Positions 7,431 through 17,440 of a DNA stretch of 39,320 bases are shown here, in pieces. This DNA comes from Bacteroidia bacterium (GTDB lineage Bacteria > Bacteroidota > Bacteroidia > NS11-12g > UBA9320). The position numbers were made by a program, and so were the translations under genes. Each line of letters starts with the position of its first letter. Position 1 is the first letter of the stretch. The stretch is from NCBI GenBank assembly GCA_028339355.1, contig JAOLBX010000016.1:1-39320 (forward strand), in the 5' to 3' direction. The notes below the pieces were generated by a model. It saw nothing but the letters and a program-made list of their open reading frames with translations, did no database searches and had not been told where the DNA came from.

Positions 7431-8873
7431 ATGAACGTAAGAGACTTAGAACCAAAAGCAGTTTGGAATCATTTTTCAGACCTAAACGAAGTACCAAGAC
7501 CAAGTAAAAAAGAGGAACTTGTAATTGCATTCATGCAAGACTTTGGTGCTAAGCTAGGTTTAGAGACCTATACAGACGCTGTCGGAAATGTCATCATAAC
7601 TAAACCAGCTACTATAGGAATGGAAGATAGACAAACGGTGATAATGCAAAGTCACCTAGACATGGTTCATCAAAAAAATTCGGACACTGATTTTGACTTC
7701 GACACGCAAGGAATAGAAATGTATGTGGATGGAGACTGGGTACGTGCAAATGGTACTACTCTAGGTGCCGACAATGGCATGGGAGTAGCGGCTATTTTGG
7801 CGGTATTGAGTTCTACGGATATTACTCATCCTACTATTGAAGCATTATTTACCATCGATGAAGAAACCGGTATGACTGGTGCTATGGAATTAGAAAAAGG
7901 GGTTTTAAAAGGAACTATACTCTTAAACCTAGACACAGAAGATGATGATGAGTTTAGTATCGGGTGTGCTGGAGGTATAGATACCAATACAACGTATAAG
8001 TATGCTCAAGAAGCTATAGTAGCTGGTTCTCAAACATATAACATAATAGTAAATGGTCTAAATGGCGGACATAGTGGTGTGCAGATAAACGAGGAACTGG
8101 GTAACGCCAATAAGATAATGAATCGCTTGATGTATGGTTGCGAAGAGTACAACCTACAAATAGTAAGTATAAATGGAGGTAGCCTTCGAAATGCGATACC
8201 ACGTGAGAGTTTTGCTACAGTCACCGTAAGCCCTACATATTTAGAAGAATTTGAGAAAAGAGTAAAAGACATAAAAGGGGAGTATGTTATACAAGATGCT
8301 GGACTCAGTATTCAAATCGAAGCGACCTCTCAAGCAAGCAGTGCAATGAGCCTATCCGAAACTAAGAAAGTGACTACTGCAACATATGCGTGCCACAATG
8401 GGGTATTCAGATACAGCAGAGCAATTGAGGGACTGGTAGAAACCTCATCTTCACTCGCACGTATTATCGTAAAAGACGGTGAGTTTATTACTCAAAGTCT
8501 ACAACGTAGCTCAGTAGAAAGCGGTAAATACGATGTAGCATATACCGTAGCCGCTCCGTTTCACCTAATGGGCTGCGAAGTACAACATAAAGGCGACTAT
8601 CCAGGATGGTCTCCAAATCCTACCTCTCCTATCTTAGATGTACTGGTAGCTAAATACAAAGAACTATTCAATAACGAAGAACCTAAGGTAATGGCAATAC
8701 ACGCTGGTCTAGAATGTGGATTGCTCGGAGAAAGAATCCCTGGACTAGATATGATTAGCTTTGGCCCTACCATAAAAGGAGCACACAGTCCAGACGAAAG
8801 ATGTGGCATTAAGTCAACAGCAAAGTTTTGGATGTTTCTGAAAGAGATATTGGCAAATGTGCCTAAAATCTAA
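7431..8873 (+). CDS. pepD: Aminoacyl-histidine dipeptidase / cytosol nonspecific dipeptidase (M20C)
   Basis: A 480-residue protein, the normal PepD length. Zinc-site motifs are all present: MQSHLDMVHQK (His and catalytic Asp), GADNGMGVAAIL (bridging Asp), TIDEETGMTGA (catalytic Glu pair), LNLDTEDDDEFSIGCAGG, and a late HAGLECG plus GAHSPDER (His ligand). The N-terminal PKAVWNHFSDLNEVPRPSKKEE is the PepD signature. The enzyme hydrolyses dipeptides, including Xaa-His, in the cytoplasm. ATG 7431 is supported by the adjacent -7 element and homologue starts. A Crp-like palindrome upstream suggests nutrient control. The DUF808 gene follows after 45 bp with a weak TAnnTTTG-like element (TGCATTTG, 8888-8895). 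Confidence 0.95.
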   Translation: MNVRDLEPKAVWNHFSDLNEVPRPSKKEELVIAFMQDFGAKLGLETYTDAVGNVIITKPATIGMEDRQTVIMQSHLDMVHQKNSDTDFDFDTQGIEMYVDGDWVRANGTTLGADNGMGVAAILAVLSSTDITHPTIEALFTIDEETGMTGAMELEKGVLKGTILLNLDTEDDDEFSIGCAGGIDTNTTYKYAQEAIVAGSQTYNIIVNGLNGGHSGVQINEELGNANKIMNRLMYGCEEYNLQIVSINGGSLRNAIPRESFATVTVSPTYLEEFEKRVKDIKGEYVIQDAGLSIQIEATSQASSAMSLSETKKVTTATYACHNGVFRYSRAIEGLVETSSSLARIIVKDGEFITQSLQRSSVESGKYDVAYTVAAPFHLMGCEVQHKGDYPGWSPNPTSPILDVLVAKYKELFNNEEPKVMAIHAGLECGLLGERIPGLDMISFGPTIKGAHSPDERCGIKSTAKFWMFLKEILANVPKI

Positions 8874-8918
8874 CTTTTACTTAAAATTGCATTTGTATGA
8901 TAATTAATAATTTAACCA

Positions 8919-9788
8919 ATGGCATCAGCATTTTTCGCATTACTAGATGATATCTCCATACTGATGGATGACGTAGCTACTATGACTAAAGTAGCTACGG
9001 AGAAAACAGCAGGTCTTCTTGGTGATGATTTGGCAGTAAATGCAGAAAAATCGTCGGGATTTCTGACTAGCAGGGAGTTGCCTGCATTATGGAAGATAAC
9101 AAAAGGGGCATTGCTGAATAAAGTTATTATTCTACCTATCGCCTTTTTACTAAGCGCTTTTTTACCAATTGTTATAACCGGCATATTGCTTTGTGGAGGA
9201 GTTTATCTGGCATATGAGGGAGCTCACAAAATATACGAATACCTTTTTCCTAGGAAAAAGAAGAATGCTAAAGAGATAGTGGAGCAAGACCCTAAAGAAA
9301 TTGCAAGTCTGGAAGATGAGCGAGTTAAATATGCCATTTTTGTTGACTTTATATTGTCGATAGAAATCGTAATCATTGCTTTAAGCACTGTACAGAATAG
9401 CGAATTGCAGACCCAAATCATCGTAGTTAGTTTGATTGCATTAGTTGCTACTATTGGTGTCTATGGTGTAGTTGCTCTTATAGTACGCATGGACGATGTA
9501 GGCTACAAACTTATGAAAGAAAAAGAAAATAGCTTCAAATTTACTTTAGGGAAAGGTCTTGTGAAAGCCTTACCCATTGTCATTAAAGCCTTAGGTATAA
9601 TAGGAACAATAGCTTTAGTATTAGTAGCCGGTGGAATATTTACTCATAATATACATCAAGTACACGATTTGTTAGTAGGTTTACCAAGTACACTAGCAGA
9701 TGCACTCGTAGGTTTAGTACTAGGCGGTATAGCATTGGCACTGATGTTGCTCTTTAATATTTTGAGAGGAAAAACTGCACACGCATAA
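8919..9788 (+). CDS. DUF808 (YedI-like) inner-membrane protein
   Basis: A 289-residue membrane protein. The N-terminus MASAFFALLDDISILMDDVATMTKVATEKTAGLLGDDLAVNA is the DUF808 signature; the middle KGALLNKVIILPIAFLLSAFLPIVITGILLCGGVYLAYEGAHK forms the first hydrophobic segments, and at least three more follow (about 145-180, 205-235, 250-280). YedI homologues in proteobacteria have no established function. It follows pepD with 45 bp spacing and precedes a lipoprotein gene by 39 bp. Family assignment is secure; role unknown. Confidence 0.9.
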   Translation: MASAFFALLDDISILMDDVATMTKVATEKTAGLLGDDLAVNAEKSSGFLTSRELPALWKITKGALLNKVIILPIAFLLSAFLPIVITGILLCGGVYLAYEGAHKIYEYLFPRKKKNAKEIVEQDPKEIASLEDERVKYAIFVDFILSIEIVIIALSTVQNSELQTQIIVVSLIALVATIGVYGVVALIVRMDDVGYKLMKEKENSFKFTLGKGLVKALPIVIKALGIIGTIALVLVAGGIFTHNIHQVHDLLVGLPSTLADALVGLVLGGIALALMLLFNILRGKTAHA

Positions 9789-9827
9789 TCGTTGTGGCAG
9801 TGCATTAATAATTACATACCATCGTCA

Positions 9828-10529
9828 ATGAAACAAATTAGTAAACTTATACTCATTATCGCACTTTTTACTGCAGGATGTAAATCTGTAACTAAATCAT
9901 CCGGTGAAAAAGTCAACTTGTTTAAAGGAACCATAGTATACGATGTGGAGGTAGTTCAGATTGTAGACTCGTTATACGAAAAAAACAAAAAAGCACTTTT
10001 TGGAGATGAGATGTACCTGACCATATTTAGAAATGGCGACATACAACGAAAATACAATGGGGCATCTAGCAAAGGATATGATTTACACTACATTGACCTA
10101 GAACAAAATACGGTTATGGAGAAATACAACAACTCAGATTCACTCCATACCCATAGTGCTAGTGCACAAAACATGGTAAAGCTAAACAGCCTTAGAGATG
10201 ATAAGCAAAGCCTACAGGTCTTGGATTACGACCTACAAGAAGTAGCCATCGGTGCAGAGGCCATCGATGCAAAGGACAACAGTAGAAAATACCTAACCGT
10301 AAAATACTGGTACGCTGATGGCCTAAAAATAGACGAAACCAATTACTCTAATGTGAATGACGACCTATGGAACTACTTCATAAACAAAAGTGATGGTTCA
10401 CTCTATTTAAAGTATGAAATAGACTATTTCACGTATAAAGTAATCTATACAGCCAAGGAGATTTTGCCTAATAAATTTGAAAAATCAAAGGATAAAATAG
10501 GCTCTGATGTTCCCAGAATAGAGAATTAG
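9828..10529 (+). CDS. Lipoprotein of unknown function
   Basis: A 233-residue protein starting MKQISKLILIIALFTAGCKS, a lipoprotein signal peptide with lipobox FTAGC (Cys at 18). The remainder is soluble, beta-rich and polar (FKGTIVYDVEVVQIVDSLYEKN, MYLTIFRNGDIQRKYNGAS, KYEIDYFTYKVIYTAKEI), reminiscent of DUF4412-like Bacteroidota lipoproteins that report or bind small ligands, but I do not recognise a specific family. ATG 9828 is chosen because the upstream TTG 9792 would place polar residues ahead of the signal peptide. Convergent with the pseudogene at 10537; only 7 bp separate the stops. Confidence 0.75.
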   Translation: MKQISKLILIIALFTAGCKSVTKSSGEKVNLFKGTIVYDVEVVQIVDSLYEKNKKALFGDEMYLTIFRNGDIQRKYNGASSKGYDLHYIDLEQNTVMEKYNNSDSLHTHSASAQNMVKLNSLRDDKQSLQVLDYDLQEVAIGAEAIDAKDNSRKYLTVKYWYADGLKIDETNYSNVNDDLWNYFINKSDGSLYLKYEIDYFTYKVIYTAKEILPNKFEKSKDKIGSDVPRIEN

Positions 10530-10536
10530 GCTGTTT

Positions 10537-12277
10537 CTAGAGCTTGTATAATTTTTTGGTTGTTACATTTTGTCTCGAAAACACACGTAGAAAATAGATT
10601 CCTCCTCTAAGATTAGCAAAATGAAGTGTTATCTGTAAATCATTTATCTTTTGAACATCCAATATGAATTGACCTTTGCTATCCATTAGCTCAATTATAT
10701 TAATTCGTTTACCATCAAGTGCAGATACATAGATCTTATTATTAACGGGATTTGGAAATATCTTATAAACACCCTCACTCGTTATCTCAGGTACAGAATT
10801 AACCTCATTCTCATTAAGCAGTGGCACCGTAAATCCTTCTTTTTTATAGAGCATTCTTGAAGAATCCATTCCTACGGAGTCACAGTATACATCTGTGCAG
10901 TTCACATTTGAGACCTCTAAGCACACTTCATACTTACCAAATTTGGTGAAATTATGAGTACCTGCACCCAGCACTGAGTCCCCGCCACTAAAGGTCCATT
11001 TGGTACTCAAACCTGAGCCTCTAGAATTATTAACTAAGAATATTCTATAGGGGTTTGTGGTATCTGTATCCAAAGAAATGACATAGCTTGCCTTGCATGA
11101 TTTTGGCATGATAGTCTTAGAAGACGTATCACCACCCACGAAGAGTGACCCACAATCGGACTTAATATCATAGTACATTCTCAACTCAATATCGTTTGTT
11201 GTATCCAGAGGTAGTATTGAATCAAAGCTATGGAGATTTGATACTACTGACCCATTTATGAGCCATTGCACACTGTCAATATCACTGAAGGGAACTTCTG
11301 ACGTGTTATTAAAAATAGAAGTATCCCCTTTTTGACTCCAGTTAAATGTTGCTTCTAGAGCAACATAGATTCTATCTACAACTTTTATTCTTACCGTTTT
11401 TTGAACAGCCAAATTGTAAGGACAAGAGTTGTCCGTAGCTCTGAACGTAAGCATATAAGGCTCATCTCGAGCGTCATCACTACTAGGAGCCCAATGAATA
11501 GTCCCACTCTTGTATAATCCAGATATAACCGAAAATAAAGGTCCTACAAAAGCATTATCCCAAGTCAAAAATAAAGAATCCACTGATCCTCCAAAAGTCG
11601 TATCTGCAGCATCACTGCACAAAACATTAAAATTGAGGGTGTCCCCTGCTAACACACAAAAATCTTTTGGAGCACTTACTGTGTGTGCGATATTGTTGTC
11701 GAGTATATCTATCCAAAACTGCATTTCTCTTCGAGTCTTTCCGATAAGTATTCCTTTCCTAAACTCCGATACCATAAGAGAAATTACGGTTACCTCACTC
11801 TGTGTTACCGGTGTGAATGTAAGTGCACCCGTTTGGTTGTTTAGATGAAACCCCACAGGCGGGTTAAGATTTGGGTTAGGAGAAGTCACACCAGTTGGCT
11901 CAAATACAGTTAGCGGTTTGAATTTACTGTACGGCGAATTATATTGTATGGTTATTCCTGCATTTGTTAAAGAATCTTCCACTTCAAATGATAACAAATC
12001 TCAATCAATGTCAAAACCACCAAAGTTTCTTCTAAATGCTCTATACTCTGTAAAGTCACCTGAATAGCTTTTGAAGTATTACCATTATGCACATAGATAT
12101 ATTGATTATTGAGTGTAACCCCTCTGCAATCTCGATAGATGGTCAGTGTAAAAGTGTAGGTGCTTCCAGTTTTGACATAGTTAATATCTGAACCCACCAC
12201 TTGACCCGCTTGAGACATAGAACTAAAGAGAATAGTTAATGTGAAGAGAAGAGCTCAATAAGGTGTGAATTTTTCAT
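10537..12277 (-). pseudogene. Decayed T9SS-exported PKD/gliding-type protein gene
   Basis: Pieces of one gene lie in different frames. The start ATG at 12277 begins MKNSHLIELF, but the signal-peptide continuation (LLFTLTILFSSMSQA) is in another frame. It continues with GSDINYVKTGS...FTLTIYRDCRG, the conserved N-terminal motif of a large Bacteroidota family. After QVTLQSIE the sequence jumps to the DPDGDsL region, so roughly 100 codons usually found between (Cys-rich part) seem missing. In that region the consensus Gly codon is TGA (12003-12001, DID-stop-DLLSF). From 11997 down the frame is open: ALTFTPVTQSEVTV, MVSEFRKGILIGKTRREMQFWI, PKD-like segments, and a T9SS sorting domain (YKIFPNPVNNKIYV, ending KKLYKL). 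Several independent lesions make this a pseudogene rather than a sequencing error. Confidence 0.85.
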
Positions 12278-12346
12278 ATGCTAAACTGTTGTTCGACTAT
12301 AAGACCCTTAAAGTCACCAAAAGGTTGGATGAGTCTTTAGATTAAA

Positions 12347-12745
12347 TCATTCTAACGCCTTATAATCCTTTCCATCTGCAATGGCACAGCCGTTTTGTAT
12401 CATTTGAAATAATTCTAATTCTCGTGTCTTGCTGTACTTCTTTGAGGTAATATGCTGCTCAGTAACAGTTGTTGTTTTAACTATTCTAATGAGGTGTATT
12501 TCTTCTGCATCACATTTGAAATAATATGCCGTATCTGATTCTACTTTGTTTAAATATTCTGTACTTCGCAATACACTTTCCCAAACAACATCACTAAATT
12601 GGTTGATAATCTCATCTGCATTTACGGGTTCATTTTCCTTTATGAAAACCCAATCATCTGCAGTTATTCCATTTACCACTAAAAAATTTATAAACTCCTG
12701 TTTTAGTTCTTCTAATTCGTCTTTTGGAATACGCGTGTAATTCAT
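12347..12745 (-). CDS. DUF6495 family protein
   Basis: A 132-residue protein. MNYTRIPKDELEELKQEFINFLVVNGITADDWVFIKE is the typical N-terminus of a short Bacteroidota-only family (DUF6495), and EMIHLI-like EEIHLIRI and ITSKKYSKTRELELFQMIQNGCAI match its C-terminal half. The function is unknown; no signal peptide or membrane segment. ATG 12745 fits homologues better than the longer ATG 12775 form, whose extra ten residues are not seen in the family as I know it. A variant element TAATTTCG ends 5 nt upstream. Divergent from slyD, with only 60 bp between start codons. Confidence 0.8.
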   Translation of the reverse strand: MNYTRIPKDELEELKQEFINFLVVNGITADDWVFIKENEPVNADEIINQFSDVVWESVLRSTEYLNKVESDTAYYFKCDAEEIHLIRIVKTTTVTEQHITSKKYSKTRELELFQMIQNGCAIADGKDYKALE

Positions 12746-12792
12746 CGAGGCGAAATTACTGATTTTATACCTCATTGTGTAGATTTCATTAT

Positions 12793-12800
12793 TACCTTTG
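12793..12800 (+). promoter_or_regulatory. TAnnTTTG -7 element of the SlyD-type gene
   Basis: TACCTTTG ends 5 nt before ATG 12806, predicting a leaderless transcript. A TTG occurs at 12775-12777 but with a short 15-bp spacer. Confidence 0.55.
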
Positions 12801-12805
12801 CACTA

Positions 12806-13297
12806 ATGAAAATAGGAAAAAACGCTGTAGTAGGCGTAAATTACGTATTGGATGTAGAAGGACAACAACTTGACGCATCTGGAGACAGCCCATTGACTTA
12901 TCTTCACGGTCACGGTATGATGATACCTGGATTCGAAAGACAACTTGAGGGCCTTTCTGAAGGTGACAAGTACGACTTTATGGTTTCTGCAAAAGAAGGT
13001 TACGGCGAATTCAACGAATCTGCAATAGCAGAATTGGATAAGCAAATCTTTTTGATCGATGGTTCAATGAGTACTGAGGTTTTTGAAGGTGCACAATTGC
13101 AGCTTACTAACCAAGAAGGAAATCCAATGGTAGGTGTAGTGCAAGCCATAGGAGAAACTAATGTTACTATGGATTTTAATCATCAGTTAGCTGGGAAAGA
13201 ATTGCATTTCTCAGGAAGCATTGCCAGCCTAAGAGAGGCTACAGAAGAGGAAATAAGCCACGGTCATGTACATGGTCCAGGCGGACACAATCACTAG
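12806..13297 (+). CDS. FKBP-type peptidyl-prolyl cis-trans isomerase, SlyD family
   Basis: A 163-residue cytosolic protein. The FKBP half-domains are split by an IF (insert-in-flap) chaperone domain, as in SlyD: GVNYVLDVEGQQLDASGDSPLTYLHGHGMMIPGFERQLEGLSEGDKY (active-site region), then the IF domain ~70-125 (EVFEGAQLQLTNQEGNPMVGVV), and NHQLAGKELHFSGSI closing the FKBP fold. A short His-rich tail (HGHVHGPGGHNH) can bind metal but is shorter than in E. coli SlyD. It catalyses proline isomerisation and acts as a folding chaperone. A terminator follows 23 bp after the stop. Confidence 0.92.
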   Translation: MKIGKNAVVGVNYVLDVEGQQLDASGDSPLTYLHGHGMMIPGFERQLEGLSEGDKYDFMVSAKEGYGEFNESAIAELDKQIFLIDGSMSTEVFEGAQLQLTNQEGNPMVGVVQAIGETNVTMDFNHQLAGKELHFSGSIASLREATEEEISHGHVHGPGGHNH

Positions 13298-13319
13298 AAA
13301 TTAAACGTTTAAAAAACAG

Positions 13320-13354
13320 AAACCGACAGCTAGTCATTAGTTATCGGTTTTTTT
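13320..13354 (+). terminator. Rho-independent terminator of the SlyD-type gene
   Basis: Twelve-position stem (13321-13332 with 13338-13349; one mismatch and one G-U pair), 5-base loop, followed by a run of seven T. It also lies just past the stop of the convergent CAP-domain gene. Confidence 0.8.
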
Positions 13355-13371
13355 ATGTCCCAATATTTTAG

Positions 13372-13938
13372 TTAATCTATCTTAGCAAATACCTGCACTG
13401 CTGTGAGTGAAAAATCCACAGGATTGAAGTATGCGGATAACCCGCTAAGTTCATACTTGGGATTCAATATATTCTTGTTATGAAAATCACTTTGAATCCA
13501 TGCGTTTAGCATATACTTAGCTGCTTCATCGTAGGTGCTGGCCACCGTTCTTTTTGTGCTACCATCACGCATATAGTTTTGCGTGTTTCTGAGCACATAG
13601 GTCTTCGCTAGGTTCTCTGCTACAGAATACCTTTTCACATTGATATAATGCAAAAGTCTCTCTTGCACATTCTTTTTACCAATTGTAGGTTGGTCATGGG
13701 TCAATTCTTTCTTATTCTTTAGATAGTTGCACTGGTCATTAGACACCTTAGCTATTATACTGTTGTTCATCAACGGCCTCAATCCATTCTCTTTTCTATA
13801 TGCATTGATTTTGCTATGAAGCGTTTTTACAAAAAAAAGGTGGTTAAAGTTTTTGGCATCTATTTTATCATTAGGTTCTACAGCTAAGCTATTAAAACCT
13901 ATTAGTAAAACACTCAAAATTATTGTGACTCTGCTCAT
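13372..13938 (-). CDS. Secreted CAP-domain (SCP/PR-1-like) protein
   Basis: A 188-residue protein with a signal peptide (MSRVTIILSVLLIGFNSLA). The CAP fold is recognisable from INAYRKENGLRPLMNNSIIAKVSNDQCNYL, the LTHDQP segment, SVAENLA (usual GENI-like motif) and AWIQSDFHNKNILNPKYELSGLSAYF. Bacterial CAP proteins are extracytoplasmic and mostly of unknown activity. The ATG overlaps the stop of the upstream DUF389 gene by 4 bp (ATGA), indicating translational coupling; the frameshift in that gene could therefore also affect this one. Confidence 0.85.
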   Translation of the reverse strand: MSRVTIILSVLLIGFNSLAVEPNDKIDAKNFNHLFFVKTLHSKINAYRKENGLRPLMNNSIIAKVSNDQCNYLKNKKELTHDQPTIGKKNVQERLLHYINVKRYSVAENLAKTYVLRNTQNYMRDGSTKRTVASTYDEAAKYMLNAWIQSDFHNKNILNPKYELSGLSAYFNPVDFSLTAVQVFAKID

Positions 13939-15334
13939 TCTACAGTATTCTCTTCAAATTCCGTGCCTAATTTAAGTCTACTACCTTCACTTGTATTGAG
14001 CTGAATCCTAAGCAATTCCATCAACTTATCTGTCTGCAACTGTTTTGACTTCTTGTTTACCTTACTCGACCATTTGACCAATGCCGTTGGAATAGTGTCT
14101 TGTTTATTGCCATCACTATAGATTAAAATATCCACTACCATTTGATCTATATCATACTGACTCTTTGCCAATTTTGTTATTTGGTTAGATGCATCTTCAC
14201 TTTGAGCTAGTTTTTTGACTTCGTTCTTGAGCAATTCTATTTCATCATCTTTAGTTTTTAAGCCTTCCTTACTATTTTGGTATAACTCCGTAATAATGTC
14301 TGTTTTGAGCGAAGCCAATCGTTGCTCTTTGAAACCAATCGGTTGGGGTTGTATTATATTAACCTTGCCCTCCAGTTTATAATTGGTCATACGCTCAGCT
14401 ATTTTAGCCAGAGAGTCTGCTTCTATATAAGTTCCACCCACATTTACATTGAGTATGTTTCCGGCTTCGGTTTCTCTGAAACTATAACTATTGAGATAAA
14501 CGCCTGGCTGAGAGGTTATTTCTCTCTCTATAAAAATAATAGTATTCTCTTTTCTTTGGTTTTCCTGCAGCAGATTGTAGTAAAAATACATACTCGGTAC
14601 GGAGATTAGCAAAACCACCAAAAGGATACCCGCCCGTACCTTGCGTTTCTGCGTCTCATTCACAAAAGAGAACTTAGGGTACCTAAGATAAAGCACCACA
14701 AGTAAAGCTGCCAGACTTATCATAATGCAATTCATCAAAAACAGATAGGATGCACCAAAGAAGTAATCCATGTTGCCAATAGCAAGACCATATCCTGCGG
14801 TACAAAGTGGAGGCATCAATGCAGTGGCGATAGCCACACCAGGCACTACATTGGTACTGATACTTCTAGATGTAGCTAATATTCCTGCGACTCCACCAAA
14901 AAAGGCTACAAACAGATCCAAAATGTTAGGTTGTGTACGAGATAATAATTCCGGCACATCTTCGGTAGGTGTTATTCTAAAAAATATATAAGCAGTGACC
15001 AAAGAAATAATCGTCGCAACTCCTAAATTTTTAATGCTCTGAATATCAATTTTTTATCAAAAATACCTATGCCTAATCCTAAACCTACTATCGGTCCTAT
15101 CAACGGCGATATAAGCATCGCTCCTATCACTACAGCGGTACTATTCATATTTAGCCCGAGCGAGCAAACCAGAATGGAGCCTATCAAAATCCAGATATTG
15201 AATCCCTTGAAGGATACTCCGGACTTTATATCGGTTATACTTTGCGAAAAGTTGACTTGGTCTAAGGTAAAAGTCTCTATTAAAAAACTTCTAATTTGTG
15301 CTCCTATACTCGGTCTTGTATTTTCCTCTTCCAT
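13935..15334 (-). pseudogene. DUF389 membrane protein, interrupted by a -1 frameshift in a T5 run
   Basis: Part one (15334-15023) has the DUF389 core WILIGSILVCSLGLNMNSTAVVIGAMLISPLIGPIVGLGLGIG; it reads FRALKI and stops. Part two (frame open from near 15020, ends 13935) continues LGVATIISLVTAYIFFRITP, VPGVAIATALMPPLCTAGYGLAIG, and a ~200-residue C-terminal coiled region with KTKDDEIELLKNEVKKLAQSED. Adding one A to the minus-strand A5 run (plus-strand T5 at 15028-15032) gives a continuous RALKNLGVAT, the expected family reading. So a single-base deletion or sequencing error is the only defect. The family comprises multipass inner-membrane proteins without established substrate. The start is ATG 15334. 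Confidence 0.85.
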
Positions 15335-15368
15335 TTCTAAATTTCAATTCTAAGTAATATTCCGTTAA

Positions 15369-16301
15369 TTAATCGGTATCCTTACAAAATTCTATATTTT
15401 CTTTAAGTTTCATAAAACCAGCCCGTTTTATCGCTGACTTTTTAAAGATATCTTTAAAAATAATCTCCGTAAGTTCCTGCCATTCATATGCATGCAATTC
15501 CGAAAGTCCTTCCCTTATTTTTAACTCTGCAGAGGAATGTGGAGCGGCAAAACGATTCCAAGGGCATACATCTTGACATATATCACACCCAAAAGCCCAC
15601 CCTTCCATCTGGTTTTTGAATGACGCAGGTATATTTTCTCTGAGCTCGATGGTCAGATAAGAGATACACTTGGTACTGTCTACCACTTTGTCTGCTACGA
15701 TGGCGTCTGTAGGGCAGGCATCGATACACGCTGTACAGGTACCACAATGATCTGTGATGGGCAAATCTGCATCTAGCTCGAGGTCTACAATCAGCTCTGC
15801 AATGAAGTAGTAACTTCCTTTCTGCTTAGTGATCAGCATTGCGTTTTTCCCAATCCATCCCAATCCGCTTTTGGCTGCCCAGGCTCTATCAAGTACGGGC
15901 GCTGAGTCTACAAACACACGACCGTCTACCTCTCCTATTCTTTCGTTTATCAACTGTAAAAAAGACTTCAATCTATCCTTTATAACAAAATGATAATCAG
16001 TTCCGTATGCGTACTTAGAAATTTTAATTTCAGCATCGTCGTAATTCTCCTCTGGGTAGTAATTAAATAGCAAAGAAATCACTGATTTGGCACCAGGCAC
16101 GAGCAATGTAGGGTCCACTCTTTTTTCAAAATTATTTTCCATCCAAGCCATTTTTCCGTGATAACCTTTCGTAAGCCATCGGTCAAGATTAGCTGCATCG
16201 TTCTCCAGTTTTTGAGCTTTGCTAATACCACAAAAATCAAAACCTAGCTCAGTGGAAATGTCTTTAACAATCTTGGAATGCAAATGAGTGAGGTCACTCA
16301 T
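15369..16301 (-). CDS. queG: Epoxyqueuosine reductase
   Basis: A 310-residue protein, normal QueG length. It has [15 protein letters not shown] at the N-terminus, [23 protein letters not shown] (cobalamin-binding region with the catalytic Asp), and two [4Fe-4S] clusters: [12 protein letters not shown] and [11 protein letters not shown]. QueG reduces epoxyqueuosine to queuosine in the wobble position of GUN tRNAs, using cobalamin and iron-sulfur clusters. Start ATG 16301 lies 4 bp after the ruvB stop, so the two genes form an operon (ruvB-queG). The PTPS/QueD-type gene at 34.8 kb could supply the pathway's precursor. Confidence 0.95.
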   Translation of the reverse strand: MSDLTHLHSKIVKDISTELGFDFCGISKAQKLENDAANLDRWLTKGYHGKMAWMENNFEKRVDPTLLVPGAKSVISLLFNYYPEENYDDAEIKISKYAYGTDYHFVIKDRLKSFLQLINERIGEVDGRVFVDSAPVLDRAWAAKSGLGWIGKNAMLITKQKGSYYFIAELIVDLELDADLPITDHCGTCTACIDACPTDAIVADKVVDSTKCISYLTIELRENIPASFKNQMEGWAFGCDICQDVCPWNRFAAPHSSAELKIREGLSELHAYEWQELTEIIFKDIFKKSAIKRAGFMKLKENIEFCKDTD

Positions 16302-16305
16302 AAAA

Positions 16306-17334
16306 TTAAAATAAACTCGGGTTATTCCCTCTTATCATTGAACGCCCCAAGTGTGTATACGCCAACTCAGTAGCCTCTCTTCCTCGGGCTGTACGCTGCA
16401 AAAAACCTTCTTTTATCAAAAACGGTTCGTACACTTCTTCTATGGTGCCGGCTTCTTCGCTCACTGCCGTAGCGATAGTGCTTAGACCTACAGGACCTCC
16501 TTTGAACTTATCAATGATGGCAGCAAGTATGCGATTATCCATCTCATCCAGTCCTCTAGCGTCTACATTCAGTGCGTTTAGAGCCATTTGAGCAATCTCT
16601 AGTGAAATAGTACCATCTCCCTTTATCTGAGCAAAATCCCTAGTTCTACGAAGCAAGGCATTGGCAATACGCGGTGTGCCTCTGCTCCTACCTGCAATCT
16701 CATTGGCTGCTTTGTGATCTATAGGTACATTGAGTATGGACGAAGACCGCTCTACAATCTCAGCAAGTAGTGATTTATCATAATACTGTAACCTACTGGT
16801 GATACCAAACCGTGCTCTTAGAGGAGCTGTAAGCAACCCACTGCGTGTAGTCGCTCCAATTAGTGTGAACGGACTTATTCCTATCTGTACGCTCCTAGCA
16901 TTGGGTCCAGTGTCCAATACTATGTCAATTTTGTAGTCCTCCATTGCAGAATATAGGTACTCCTCTATCACTGGACTGAGTCTATGTATCTCATCTATGA
17001 ACAATACATCTCCATCATCCAGATTAGTGAGTAATCCAGCTAAATCTCCCGGTTTTTCAAGTACCGGTCCACTTGTTACTTTTATACTACTGTTGAGTTC
17101 GTTGGCGATAATGTTTGCCAATGTGGTCTTGCCCAGTCCTGGAGGGCCGTGAAGCAATACATGGTCCAATGCTTCTCCCCGCTGGTTTGCTGCCTGTACA
17201 AAAATCTTTAGGTTTTCGAGTATTTTGTCTTGTCCTGCAAAATCGGAGAAAGAAATAGGCCTAAGTTCACGCTCTACATCATTCTCTTGGTCCGAAAAAC
17301 CGTCACTTGTGCCATCCAAAATATCGTTGCTCAC
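16306..17334 (-). CDS. ruvB: Holliday junction branch-migration helicase subunit RuvB
   Basis: A 342-residue AAA+ ATPase. Signatures: [16 protein letters not shown], Walker [14 protein letters not shown], Walker [12 protein letters not shown], sensor [10 protein letters not shown], arginine-finger region PLRARFG, and the winged-helix C-terminal domain ([28 protein letters not shown]). RuvB hexamers drive branch migration with RuvA and RuvC. The start is GTG 17334, set by a TAGATTTG element only 4 nt upstream, implying a leaderless mRNA. Cotranscribed with queG. The divergent DUF1573 gene starts 106 bp away. Confidence 0.97.
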   Translation of the reverse strand: MSNDILDGTSDGFSDQENDVERELRPISFSDFAGQDKILENLKIFVQAANQRGEALDHVLLHGPPGLGKTTLANIIANELNSSIKVTSGPVLEKPGDLAGLLTNLDDGDVLFIDEIHRLSPVIEEYLYSAMEDYKIDIVLDTGPNARSVQIGISPFTLIGATTRSGLLTAPLRARFGITSRLQYYDKSLLAEIVERSSSILNVPIDHKAANEIAGRSRGTPRIANALLRRTRDFAQIKGDGTISLEIAQMALNALNVDARGLDEMDNRILAAIIDKFKGGPVGLSTIATAVSEEAGTIEEVYEPFLIKEGFLQRTARGREATELAYTHLGRSMIRGNNPSLF

Positions 17335-17338
17335 AAGG

Positions 17339-17371
17339 CAAATCTAAAGATAGAATTTGAAAGGTAGGCAA
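17339..17371 (-). promoter_or_regulatory. Promoter of ruvB (TTG-N22-TAGATTTG)
   Basis: Minus strand: TTG 17371-17369, 22-bp spacer, TAGATTTG 17346-17339. The -7 element is a full consensus match and ends 4 nt before the GTG start codon. Confidence 0.6.
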
Positions 17372-17440
17372 CGTTTTTTATACACATTTCATCTATGAAA
17401 TAATTATTCTTTATCTGAAGACGTTTCCTTTGAGAAAAAT

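Noticed and set aside
8912-9184. 90-codon minus-strand ORF opposite the DUF808 gene
   Set aside because: Shadow of a well-supported gene; no promoter or family signature.
12001-12003. UGA read as Gly (alternative genetic code), since the family consensus has Gly at this position
   Set aside because: Other intact genes here end with TGA (for example 3057, and the regulator stop at 20514-20516), and the gene has further frame changes, so simple mutation is enough.
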